The notes below the pieces were generated by a model. The model made no database searches. It was not told the DNA's origin and saw only the letters and a list, made by a program, of their open reading frames with translations. 64,000 bases of DNA. Origin: an uncultured Bacillota bacterium. GTDB taxonomy: Bacteria > Bacillota > Clostridia > Christensenellales > UBA1242. The position numbers and the translations under genes were made by a program. The first letter of the stretch is position 1; each line of letters starts with the position of its first letter. The stretch is taken from contig UQVQ01000003.1 of assembly GCA_900544595.1 (NCBI GenBank), forward strand, positions 62,001-126,000, written 5' to 3'. Below are positions 42,384 to 50,006 of this stretch, in pieces.

Positions 42384-43514
42384 TTATTTTTTCAATTTTT
42401 TAATGAATTTTTCGAAATTGTTTATTGGAATTTTATAAAATTCCAAATTTTCATAAACTGGCTCATCTTGTTTATGTTTATCCGAACCAACCGTTAAAGC
42501 AAGGTTTTCTTTTTTTGCCTCCTGGCGAATTTCGTTAAAAAATTCTTGCTGAGATTTAAAGTTTAATTCCAAGGCAACAAACCCACCTGCGCAATTTTTT
42601 ATTTTTTCAATTAAACTCAATTTTAAATGGTCGGGATGGGCAAAAACCGTTAAGCCTTCTTTATTTAAATCGTAAATTGAAACCTGACCATATTCATCAA
42701 CCGAAAGAGAGCCGCTTGATTTATATCCTTTAAACTGAGCGTCATCAACCCCGCGAACCCCTAAAATTGAAAGAAGGAAGCGACGGTTGTTTTGGACATT
42801 AACTCCTTCATACTTTTTGTCGAGATATTCAAAGCGCAAATCTCTAAGATGTTTTCTTTCTTCACATTCGTCAAGGTCGTTAAATTTTTTAACAAGTTCA
42901 TATATTTTGGAAGTTGGAACATTTTTTTGTTCAAATTTTTGTGCAAGAAACTCAACTAACGGTGCATAATCTGGCAAAAGACTGTTTTCGTTAAGCCAGT
43001 TAGCAAATTCCTCATATGAAACCGAAATGTTATATTCGTTAAAAATTTCGTTTAAAACAGGGCTTTCCTCAATTCTTTCAAACTGAATTTGCGCACGAGT
43101 GAAATATGATTTATTAAGCTTTTCAATGTCACCTAAAATTTCCGCGCTTTTGGGATTGATGAAATATTTTAGGATATGACACATTGTTTGATATTCTTTA
43201 AAACTAACCGTTTGTTCAATCCCTGGAATTATTATTGGAAACTCTGGAAGTTTGTTTTGCTTAATTAAATTATATAAATCGTTGAAAATTGAAACGCTGT
43301 CGTGGTCGGTTAGCGCAATGATTTCAAAGCCAAGTTTTTGCGTTTCGCAAATAATTTCCTCTAAACTTTGAGTTCCGTCGGAAGAATGATTTGAATGAAT
43401 ATGTAAATCGCAAAGCAAAAACTTTTCATTATTTTGTTTTTTTCTTTCAACCAATTTGAAAATTTTTCTCTTAATACTTTCAAGATACTTATCCCAAAAA
43501 TCTTCATTGTTCAT
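42384..43514 (-). CDS. PHP-domain phosphoesterase
   Basis: 376 aa. Metal-binding PHP motifs are intact: CDLHIHSNHSSDGTQSL, ALTDHDSV, IPGIEQTVS, VFAHPDHLKLS and VGSDKHK. Relatives hydrolyse nucleotide or histidinol-phosphate-type phosphoesters, often as RNase AM-like 3'-5' enzymes. Compared with minimal RNase AM proteins, a ~150-residue insertion (residues ~120-270) lies between the metal motifs. The ATG at 43514 has no ribosome site but lies six bases after a near-perfect promoter (TTGACT-17-TACTAT), a clear leaderless case. Confidence 0.88.
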   Translation of the reverse strand: MNNEDFWDKYLESIKRKIFKLVERKKQNNEKFLLCDLHIHSNHSSDGTQSLEEIICETQKLGFEIIALTDHDSVSIFNDLYNLIKQNKLPEFPIIIPGIEQTVSFKEYQTMCHILKYFINPKSAEILGDIEKLNKSYFTRAQIQFERIEESPVLNEIFNEYNISVSYEEFANWLNENSLLPDYAPLVEFLAQKFEQKNVPTSKIYELVKKFNDLDECEERKHLRDLRFEYLDKKYEGVNVQNNRRFLLSILGVRGVDDAQFKGYKSSGSLSVDEYGQVSIYDLNKEGLTVFAHPDHLKLSLIEKIKNCAGGFVALELNFKSQQEFFNEIRQEAKKENLALTVGSDKHKQDEPVYENLEFYKIPINNFEKFIKKLKK

Positions 43515-43520
43515 ATAAAT

Positions 43521-43549
43521 ATAGTAACAAAAATAAACCAACTAGTCAA
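43521..43549 (-). promoter_or_regulatory. Promoter of the PHP gene, leaderless spacing
   Basis: Minus strand TTGACT (43544-43549), 17 bp, extended TGT-TACTAT (43521-43526), six bases to the ATG at 43514. Confidence 0.8.
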
Positions 43550-43561
43550 TTTAAAAATAAA

Positions 43562-43583
43562 AAGCCAAGAAAATTCTTGACTT
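43562..43583 (-). terminator. Terminator of the collagen-like gene
   Basis: AAGCCAAGAA pairs with TTCTTGACTT (10 bp, one wobble), followed by a T-rich run on the minus strand. Confidence 0.7.
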
Positions 43584-43600
43584 AATTTATTTAAATATTT

Positions 43601-44431
43601 CTATAGCATTCTTGTTATAACAATTGAAACCATTGGAACAGAAAGAAGAGATTGTGAAACAGTTCGCCCAACACTACACCCGCTTAAAAAGATACTTCGT
43701 GGCCTTGTGTTAACAAGTTCATATGGTTTTGAAATATCATTAACAATAAAAATTCCTTGTCCAACAACATTTGTTGCACATTCGCTTGGCGTCCATGCTG
43801 TTGCTGCGGCAACAATTGCGTCGGATTCAACTTGACGGAAAGCAACCGAAACGAAATCCTCCGACGAATCGAAAACTTGACCAGAGCGTTTTATATATGC
43901 ATTTGTTATAAATTCAACTTTATAAATTCCTGTGTTTGTGAATTTAATTGTGTTTTCAACAATGTCCAAATTAGCAATTCCCCCAACATCAACTTGCACA
44001 TGCATTAAAGGGAAACGTCCGTTCGATTGAATTTCAAGCCCTGCCGCAGGAAAAGTTTGGGGGTTATCGTTATAGGAAACAATCATTGCACCATGAATAT
44101 CCGTGAACCCGCTTTCGCCTTTTTCTCCCTTATCCCCCTTAACTCCTGGATCACCCTTGCTTCCCTTTGGAATGTAAAAATCAAGATAATTAACTCCGCG
44201 TTCGAAAGATGAAACAACTTTTGCTTCTTCGCCTTCTTCAAGAGTTGCTGTTGTTCTTGCAACAACTTCGCCGCCAGTTGGACCTGTTGCCCCGGTCACG
44301 CCCGTTCTTCCAATTGGCCCTGTTGGACCTGTTGGGCCAACAGCCCCTTTAACAACAGCAATAAGTTTCCTTTCTTGGCACGATTTTCTTGGTTGAAGGC
44401 AGCCAAAATTGCAACTGTTTTTTCTTGCCAT
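43601..44431 (-). CDS. Collagen-like repeat surface protein with C-terminal jelly-roll-like domain
   Basis: 276 aa. A Cys-rich head (NSCNFGCLQPRKSC) is followed by two Gly-X-Y blocks: GPTGPTGPIGRTGVTGATGP (residues ~31-52) and GSKGDPGVKGDKGEKGESG (~87-106), separated by a 35-residue beta segment. The C-terminal ~165 residues (beta-rich, ending PMVSIVITRML) resemble the BclA/C1q-like trimeric heads of exosporium and phage-tail-like collagen proteins. No signal peptide is visible, as for BclA-type proteins assembled on a spore or cell coat. GGAGG lies before the ATG, with a TATAAT at 44465-44470. Confidence 0.85.
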   Translation of the reverse strand: MARKNSCNFGCLQPRKSCQERKLIAVVKGAVGPTGPTGPIGRTGVTGATGPTGGEVVARTTATLEEGEEAKVVSSFERGVNYLDFYIPKGSKGDPGVKGDKGEKGESGFTDIHGAMIVSYNDNPQTFPAAGLEIQSNGRFPLMHVQVDVGGIANLDIVENTIKFTNTGIYKVEFITNAYIKRSGQVFDSSEDFVSVAFRQVESDAIVAAATAWTPSECATNVVGQGIFIVNDISKPYELVNTRPRSIFLSGCSVGRTVSQSLLSVPMVSIVITRML

Positions 44432-44525
44432 ATTTTTCCTCCTTGAAACTTTATCTCAATATTCATTATATAAAAAAGAAAAAAACAATATTAAAACATT
44501 GTAAAAACAAAAAAATGCAAAAATA

Positions 44526-44545
44526 AAAACCTCTTTCAAGGTTTT
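44526..44545 (-). terminator. Terminator of the yajC unit
   Basis: AAAACCT/AGGTTTT stem with six-base loop, followed by TTATTTTT on the minus strand. Confidence 0.65.
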
Positions 44546-44550
44546 AAATT

Positions 44551-45162
44551 TTATTGTTTTTTAGATTTTCTTTTTGGTTTTTCTTCTTTAACTTCTTCTG
44601 CTGCAGGCTCTTCTTTGGTTTCTTCAACACTTTGTTCTTGCTCAATAGCGGCAGTTTCTTCTTTCAAAGGTTCAGTTTGCGCTTCAACAACTGGCTCTTC
44701 TTTTTTTGCTTTCTTTCCGCGTTTTTTAGGTTTTTCGGTTTCTTGTTGATTGTTTAAATCTTCCTTGATTTCTTCCGCCTTTTCTCCCTCTTTTGGTTCT
44801 TCTTCGGAAACAACATTTCCGTTTGCGTCGTAAACAACAGGTTTCTTTTCGTCAATTCCATAAATTGCGTTAATGTCGATGCTGAAAATTCCTTTGTCCT
44901 TTTCGCTTCCAGTTTCCAAAACAGCAACTTTCCCGTCGGTTGTTTCAACAATTTCAATAATTTTGCCGTAAATTCCGCTGTATGTTTTAACATTATCGCC
45001 GACTTTAAGGGAATCAACCATATTTTTCATTGATTCTTGATTTTTCTTGCTTCTAAAATAGTTAAGAAGGAAAATCCCAATAACTAAAACCAATAAAATT
45101 GCTGGTAAAATCCATTGTGTTGCATTGCCATTTGCTGCTGCTTCTGCTGCTAAAAAATTCAT
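44551..45162 (-). CDS. yajC: Preprotein translocase subunit YajC with long charged tail
   Basis: 203 aa. One transmembrane helix (ILPAILLVLVIGIFLLNYF, residues ~18-36) is followed by the conserved YajC core (MVDSLKVGDNVKTYSGIYGK, VETTDGKVAVLETG). YajC associates with SecDF at the translocon. Ordinary YajC proteins are ~90-110 aa; here about 100 extra C-terminal residues are Glu/Lys/Pro-rich and low complexity, probably disordered in the cytoplasm. AGGAG overlaps the stop codon of the tiny upstream ORF, indicating coupling. Confidence 0.9.
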   Translation of the reverse strand: MNFLAAEAAANGNATQWILPAILLVLVIGIFLLNYFRSKKNQESMKNMVDSLKVGDNVKTYSGIYGKIIEIVETTDGKVAVLETGSEKDKGIFSIDINAIYGIDEKKPVVYDANGNVVSEEEPKEGEKAEEIKEDLNNQQETEKPKKRGKKAKKEEPVVEAQTEPLKEETAAIEQEQSVEETKEEPAAEEVKEEKPKRKSKKQ

Positions 45163-45173
45163 ATTTATATCTC

Positions 45174-45275
45174 CTAAATTGAAAATGCGAAAATAACGAG
45201 AACAACAAGAAGCACAACAAGAATTGGAACAACAATTTGTGTTGTGGTTAAAGCTAAGAGTGCTGCTGTTATCAT
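45174..45275 (-). CDS. 33-residue single-helix membrane protein upstream of yajC
   Basis: ATG at 45275 (GGAG five bases upstream) to TAG at 45174. It encodes a hydrophobic peptide: a short polar start (MITAALLALTTTQ), then a Val/Leu/Ile membrane helix. Its stop codon forms part of the yajC ribosome site, so translation is likely coupled. It is not a recognised family but has a convincing ribosome site, coding length and context. A role at the Sec translocon is only inference. Confidence 0.7.
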   Translation of the reverse strand: MITAALLALTTTQIVVPILVVLLVVLVIFAFSI

Positions 45276-45381
45276 ATTTTCTCCTTTAGTATATTTTTGT
45301 TATAACAAATTTTTTTGTTTAAACAAAACAATTTTTAACTTTTTTCTTATGTTTTAAGCCTTTTCTTTGTTTTTCGACACC

Positions 45382-46497
45382 TTACCACTTAAAATCTCTT
45401 AAAAATTCTTCTTTGAAATCAAGAAGCCTATCCTCATAGATTGCCTTTTTAACATCTTCCGCAAGGCGCGTTAAGAAACGCAAATTATGAATTGAAAGAA
45501 GCTGCGCTCCAAGCATTTCGTCGGCATTTATAAGATGACGAATGTATGCGCGAGTGTAATGCTTGCAAGCATAGCAATCACAATCGTCTTCCAAAGGCGA
45601 AAAGTCATTTTTATAAATTGCATTTCGAACAATCATTTTTCCTTTTTTAGTTAGCGCTGTTCCGTTTCTTGCAATTCGAGTTGGCAAAACGCAGTCCATC
45701 ATGTCAATTCCCCTTGCAATTCCTTCAATGAAACAATCTGGGCTTCCAACCCCCATTAAATATCTTGGCATATTTTCTGGGTATTTATCCTTGAGAAAAT
45801 CCAAAATGTCATACATAACTTCTTTTGGTTCGCCAACAGAAAGCCCGCCAATTGCAATTCCGCAGCGTGCATATTTTGAAACTTCATTCAAACTTTTTTC
45901 TCTTAAATCTTTAAAGAAATTGCCTTGAACAATTGGAAAAAGCATTTGTTTTTCGTTTTTTTGCGCGTTATAGCATCTTTCAAGCCATTTTGTTGTTCTT
46001 TCGCAAGCTTTTTCCGCTTCCTTATGCGAAACACCTGGCTTTGTGCATTCATCAAATGCCATAATTATGTCCGACCCAAGATTGTTTTGAATTTGCATAC
46101 ATTTTTCTGGGGTTATAAAAAACTTTTCCCCGCTTAAATGCGAACGAAATTCAACGCCTTCATCGGTTACTTTTCGAAGGTCGGAAAGCGAAAAAACTTG
46201 GACCCCGCCGCTGTCGGTTAAAATTGGCTTGTCCCAGTGCATAAATTTATGAAGTCCGCCAGCATTCTTAATCGTTTCATCGCCTGGGCGCAAAAAAAGA
46301 TGATAGGTGTTTGAAAGAATGATTTGCGCTCCAAGTTCATTAAGTTGTTCTGGCAAAATTCCTTTAACAGTTGCCTGCGTTCCAACCGGCATAAAAACTG
46401 GGGTTTCAATTATCCCATGAGGGGTTTTTAATCGACCAACGCGCGCCCCGCTTTGCTTGCAAACATGCAAAACTTCAAATTCAAAGTTGTTTTCCAT
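45382..46497 (-). CDS. tgt: Queuine tRNA-ribosyltransferase
   Basis: 371 aa TIM-barrel enzyme that exchanges guanine 34 of tRNAs for preQ1. It has PVFMPVGTQATVKG, the substrate/active-site segment ILTDSGGVQVFSL, the catalytic region IMAFDECT and MMDCVLPTRIARNG, and the zinc motif CDCYACKHYTRAYIRHL. Length and motif order are normal. It starts 22 bases after queA, the next enzyme of queuosine synthesis, on the same strand. Confidence 0.97.
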   Translation of the reverse strand: MENNFEFEVLHVCKQSGARVGRLKTPHGIIETPVFMPVGTQATVKGILPEQLNELGAQIILSNTYHLFLRPGDETIKNAGGLHKFMHWDKPILTDSGGVQVFSLSDLRKVTDEGVEFRSHLSGEKFFITPEKCMQIQNNLGSDIIMAFDECTKPGVSHKEAEKACERTTKWLERCYNAQKNEKQMLFPIVQGNFFKDLREKSLNEVSKYARCGIAIGGLSVGEPKEVMYDILDFLKDKYPENMPRYLMGVGSPDCFIEGIARGIDMMDCVLPTRIARNGTALTKKGKMIVRNAIYKNDFSPLEDDCDCYACKHYTRAYIRHLINADEMLGAQLLSIHNLRFLTRLAEDVKKAIYEDRLLDFKEEFLRDFKW

Positions 46498-46519
46498 ATT
46501 AAATTTTTCCTTTTAAAAA

Positions 46520-47635
46520 TTATAAGAACAAACAGCAATCGCCAAAACTGAAAAAGCGATAGTTTTCTTTAATTGCAGTTTGATATATTTCCATAACATT
46601 ATCAAGCCCAATGAACGCGGAAATTAACATTAGAAGCGTGCTTTGAGGAAGATGGAAATTCGTTAAAAGACAATCAACAATTTTAAATTTATATGGTGGA
46701 AAAATAAAAATGTCCGTGTCTTTTTCGCCTGGCTTTAAAACATAAATTTCCTTTCCATTTTGAATTTCTTTTTCTGCCATACTTTCAAGAGTTCTCATTG
46801 AAGTTGTTCCAACGGCAACAACCCTTCTTCCTTCTCTTTTTGCTTTTGTAACAATTTCGGCTGTTTCCTTTGAAACCGAAATATATTCACTGTGCATCTT
46901 GTGTTTCAAAATGCTTTCTTCTTTAACAGGACGAAATGTTCCAAGACCAACTTGCAACAAAACCTCTGCAATTATAACGCCTTTTTGCTTAAGTTTTTCC
47001 AAAATTTCTGGCGTGAAATGAAGCCCCGCAGTTGGCGCCGCGGATGAGCCCGGAATTTTTGAATAGACTGTTTGATATCTTTCCTTATCGGTTAATTTTT
47101 CATGAATGTATGGAGGAAGAGGCATATTCCCAATTCTTTCCAAAATTTCTTCAAAAGAAACAACTTTTCCGTCTTTTTCTTTTTCAAAAAGAAATTCAAT
47201 TAAGCATTCTCCTTCGCCTCGAACTTCCAAAATTCGCCCGCTAAGTTCGTCGTTAAACTTAACAATTGTTCCGCTTTTAAGCCTTTTTGTTGGGCGCGCT
47301 ATAATTTCCCATTTCGTAAGGTCAATTCTCTTTTGCAAAAGGACTTCAATTTTTGCGCCGGTTTCCTCTTTAATTCCAAAAATTCGTGCAGGAAGAACAC
47401 GGGTGTTGTTAATAACAAGAACATCGCCCTCTTTCAAAAAATCAACTATATCGTAAAAATGTTTGTGATGGATGTGCTTCTTGCAATCCTCTTTGTTAAA
47501 TTCGCTTTCGCTTGTTGTTCTTTTTCCGTCGAAAACAAGCATTCTTGAAGAATCCCTTGGCTCGGCTGGTGTTTGAGCAATAAGGTTTTCTGGAAGAAAA
47601 TAGTCATAGGTTGAAGTTAAAGTGTAATCTCTCAT
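46520..47635 (-). CDS. queA: S-adenosylmethionine:tRNA ribosyltransferase-isomerase
   Basis: 371 aa. Converts preQ1-tRNA to epoxyqueuosine-tRNA. Conserved YDYFLPENLIAQTPAEPRDSS, VLVINNTRVLPAR, PGSSAAPTAGLHFT and LLTNFHLPQSTLLML are present. The ATG at 47635 gives the family-typical N-terminus (MRDYTLTSTYDYFLP) but has no ribosome site. A GTG seven codons upstream, next to a G-rich stretch, is an alternative. It lies 60 bases after ruvB, so ruvA-ruvB-queA-tgt may be one transcript. Confidence 0.96.
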   Translation of the reverse strand: MRDYTLTSTYDYFLPENLIAQTPAEPRDSSRMLVFDGKRTTSESEFNKEDCKKHIHHKHFYDIVDFLKEGDVLVINNTRVLPARIFGIKEETGAKIEVLLQKRIDLTKWEIIARPTKRLKSGTIVKFNDELSGRILEVRGEGECLIEFLFEKEKDGKVVSFEEILERIGNMPLPPYIHEKLTDKERYQTVYSKIPGSSAAPTAGLHFTPEILEKLKQKGVIIAEVLLQVGLGTFRPVKEESILKHKMHSEYISVSKETAEIVTKAKREGRRVVAVGTTSMRTLESMAEKEIQNGKEIYVLKPGEKDTDIFIFPPYKFKIVDCLLTNFHLPQSTLLMLISAFIGLDNVMEIYQTAIKENYRFFSFGDCCLFL

Positions 47636-47695
47636 AAAGCAATGTCGCAAAGCCACGCGACCGCCCCCTTTTAAATTCAATTAAAAATTATGTTG

Positions 47696-48700
47696 TTATT
47701 CTGGCATAACTTTTCCAAGATGCTCATATGCAGGCGCAAGAACAATTCTTCCGCGCGGAGTTCTTGAAATATAGCCAAGTTGAATTAAATATGGCTCGTA
47801 AACATCTTCAATTGTTGTTGCTTCCTCGCCCGTTGCTGCCGCAAGCGTTTCAAGCCCAACAGGGCCGCCGCCAAATTTATCTATCATAGTTTCCAAAATT
47901 CGTCTGTCAACGCCGTCAAGCCCAAGTTTATCAACTTCCATAAGCCCAAGCGCTTTATCGGCAAGCGCAAAGGTTATTTTGCCTTCGCCAATAACTTGCG
48001 CAAAATCTCGAACCCGTTTTAAAAGTCTGTTTGCAATTCTTGGTGTTCCACGGCTTCTTTTTGCAATTTCAATTTTTGCATCTTCGTCTATGTCAATTCC
48101 AAGGATTTTTGCCGAGCGTCCAATGATTATTGCAAGTTCCTTATCGGTGTATAATTCAAGGCGCGCAATAACACCAAATCTATCGCGAAGAGGCCCCGCA
48201 ATCATTCCTGCGCGGGTTGTTGCTCCAATGAGCGTGAAAGGTTTAATTTTAAGACGCATATTTCTTGCCGAAGGTCCTTTCCCAACGATAAAATCCAAAG
48301 CAAAGTCTTCCATTGCTGGGTATAAAATTTCTTCAACGCTTTTGTTAAGCCTGTGGATTTCGTCAATAAACAAAACATCGTTTGTGTTAAGGTTTGTTAA
48401 AATTGCAGCAAGGTCGGCAGCGTGTTCAATTGCTGGGCCAGACGTAACTTTAATTTGACTTCCCATTTCACTTGCAATAATATGGGAAATTGTTGTTTTC
48501 CCAAGTCCTGGAGGGCCATAAAGCAAAACGTGGTCGAGCGCTTCTTTTCTTTCCTTTGCCGCTTTAATATAAACTTCCAAATTTGCCTTAACTTTTTCTT
48601 GCCCAACATATTCCGCCATTGTTGTTGGGCGCAATTTGTTTTCAATATCCGCATCGGTTATGTTTTTTGTTGACGTGATAAATCTTCCCTTATCTTCCAC
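47696..48700 (-). CDS. ruvB: Holliday junction branch migration helicase RuvB
   Basis: 334 aa AAA+ motor of the RuvAB complex. Walker A is GPPGLGKTT, Walker B is LFIDEIHRLN, sensor 1 is LIGATTRAG, the arginine finger region is GPLRDRFG, and a winged-helix tail ends the protein. The start is GTG (48700) with GAGGG upstream. It is ten bases from the end of ruvA. Confidence 0.98.
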   Translation of the reverse strand: MEDKGRFITSTKNITDADIENKLRPTTMAEYVGQEKVKANLEVYIKAAKERKEALDHVLLYGPPGLGKTTISHIIASEMGSQIKVTSGPAIEHAADLAAILTNLNTNDVLFIDEIHRLNKSVEEILYPAMEDFALDFIVGKGPSARNMRLKIKPFTLIGATTRAGMIAGPLRDRFGVIARLELYTDKELAIIIGRSAKILGIDIDEDAKIEIAKRSRGTPRIANRLLKRVRDFAQVIGEGKITFALADKALGLMEVDKLGLDGVDRRILETMIDKFGGGPVGLETLAAATGEEATTIEDVYEPYLIQLGYISRTPRGRIVLAPAYEHLGKVMPE

Positions 48701-48710
48701 TTTTTTCCCT

Positions 48711-49298
48711 CTAATTCATATTTTGAAAAACTTTTCGAATTATATCTTCTGTTGTTTCGCTTCCAGCCGAATTTTCACGAGCAAGACGATAGGCATCGTT
48801 TTTGCTAATTCCAAGAGCAATAAGCGCTTCGGTTGCTTCGTCAACCATATTTTCGTCAAGCGTAAGAACTGCGTCCTCATGGCTTTCAAATCCAACAACA
48901 GAAATTTTGTCCTTAAGTTCCAAAACAATTCGTTCGGCTGTTTTCTTTCCAAGCCCTTTAACGGTTGAAAGAAGTTTCGTGTCGCCAGTTTTAATTGCAA
49001 CGGCTAAATCTGAAAGACGAATTCCAGAAAGAATTCCAAGCGCAACTTTTGGGCCAATTCCCGAAACGTCAATAAGTTTAAGGAACATTTCCTTTTCTTC
49101 AAGTGTTGAAAAGCCATAAAGACTTAATTCGTCTTCGCGAACATGAAGATATGTGTAAACCCTTGCGGTTGCTCCCTGAACAGGAAGAGTTGAAATTGTT
49201 GTTGCCGAAGCAAAAATTTCATAGCCAATCCCATTGTTTTCAAGAACAACGCTTGAATTGTTTTTAACAATTATTTCGCCAATTAAATAGTTAATCAT
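48711..49298 (-). CDS. ruvA: Holliday junction binding protein RuvA
   Basis: 195 aa tetramer-forming protein that loads RuvB on Holliday junctions. It has the OB-fold N-terminus MINYLIGEIIVKN, two HhH motifs (IDVSGIGPKVAL and TVKGLGKKTAERIV) and a flexible C-terminal RuvB-binding domain. The ATG at 49298 is chosen because it gives the standard N-terminus and lies six bases after TGT-TATAAT, so the transcript should be leaderless. The frame is open 12 codons further up, into the promoter. Confidence 0.97.
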   Translation of the reverse strand: MINYLIGEIIVKNNSSVVLENNGIGYEIFASATTISTLPVQGATARVYTYLHVREDELSLYGFSTLEEKEMFLKLIDVSGIGPKVALGILSGIRLSDLAVAIKTGDTKLLSTVKGLGKKTAERIVLELKDKISVVGFESHEDAVLTLDENMVDEATEALIALGISKNDAYRLARENSAGSETTEDIIRKVFQNMN

Positions 49299-49304
49299 AT
49301 TTGC

Positions 49305-49334
49305 ATTATAACATATAAAAAATAAAAACAGCAA
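49305..49334 (-). promoter_or_regulatory. Promoter of ruvAB, leaderless spacing, overlapping the ruvC terminator
   Basis: Minus strand TTGCTG (49329-49334, inside the terminator stem), 18 bp spacer, TGT-TATAAT (49305-49310), six bases to the ruvA ATG. Confidence 0.65.
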
Positions 49335-49348
49335 AGTTTTTTGCTGTT
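49327..49348 (-). terminator. Terminator of ruvC
   Basis: AACAGCAAA and TTTGCTGTT (9 bp, 4 nt loop) begin within the ruvC stop codon; a T-rich tract follows on the minus strand. Confidence 0.8.
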
Positions 49349-49829
49349 ATCGAATAATTTGTTGATTGAAGTTTGCGTGAGTTATTGCAACGGCAAGCGC
49401 ATCGGCTGCGTCATCTGGCTTCGGAATTTTTTCAAGCCCTAAAATTGCTTTAACCATATATTGAACCTGCGCCTTTTCCGCTCTTCCATTTCCAGTTAGC
49501 GCTTGCTTGATTTGAAGAGGAGTATATTCAAAAATCTCTCCGCAACTATGGATTCCCGCAAGCAATATAATTCCCCTTGCCTCAGCAACAGGAATAACTG
49601 TTGTTTGGTTCTTGAAATAGAAAAGTTCCTCAACCGCCATTTCGTCTGGCTTATAAGTTTCCGTAAGCTCTTTAATTGCGTCGTAAATCATTGCAAGCCG
49701 AACAGGAATTGATTCCTCCTTTGGTGTTTCAATAACGCCATAGTCAACAACTTTATATTGGCTGTTTTCATAATCTAAAACGCCAAATCCAACAATCCCA
49801 TAGCCGGGGTCGATTCCAAGAATTCTCAT
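49347..49829 (-). CDS. ruvC: Crossover junction endodeoxyribonuclease RuvC
   Basis: 160 aa RNase H-fold resolvase. Catalytic acidic residues appear in ILGIDPGYG (Asp7), MAVEELFYF (Glu) and the C-terminal KPDDAADALAVAITH (two Asp). KQALTGNGRAEKAQV is the DNA-binding loop. The start is ATG 49829. GAGG lies just upstream, but so does TATAAT six bases away, so the message may be leaderless. Unlike many genomes, ruvC is separated from ruvAB by a terminator and a new promoter. Confidence 0.97.
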   Translation of the reverse strand: MRILGIDPGYGIVGFGVLDYENSQYKVVDYGVIETPKEESIPVRLAMIYDAIKELTETYKPDEMAVEELFYFKNQTTVIPVAEARGIILLAGIHSCGEIFEYTPLQIKQALTGNGRAEKAQVQYMVKAILGLEKIPKPDDAADALAVAITHANFNQQIIR

Positions 49830-49835
49830 GTCCTC

Positions 49836-49864
49836 ATTATATTTTTAAAAAAACTTCAAGTCAA
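49836..49864 (-). promoter_or_regulatory. Promoter of ruvC
   Basis: Minus strand TTGACT (49859-49864), 17 bp, TATAAT (49836-49841); six bases to the ATG. The -35 touches the palindrome at 49862-49895. Confidence 0.8.
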
Positions 49865-49895
49865 ACAATCTTAAAAAATTTTTTAAAATTGTTTG
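49862..49895. repeat. 34 bp near-perfect palindrome between ruvC and the radC-like gene
   Basis: CAAACAAT-C-TTAAAAAA followed by TTTTTTAA-A-ATTGTTTG: 16 of 17 pairs match. It lies exactly between two divergent promoters. It may be an operator for both or an insulating bidirectional hairpin. Confidence 0.75.
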
Positions 49896-49901
49896 CAGGG
49901 T

Positions 49902-49944
49902 TTGACTTTTACAGATGAATTTCTTAAAATATTTACATATGTTC
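49902..49944 (+). promoter_or_regulatory. Promoter of the radC-like gene with a possible LexA-type box
   Basis: TTGACT (49902-49907), 17 bp, TAAAAT (49925-49930). At the predicted transcript start lies TTACATATGTTC (49933-49944), 10 of 12 matches to the Gram-positive LexA half-site pair GAACATATGTTC. Confidence 0.65.
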
Positions 49945-50006
49945 AATTAAACATTTGTGAATTTTCAAGATTAACTTTATAATTTAACAAAAAAAGGGGA
50001 GAACTC

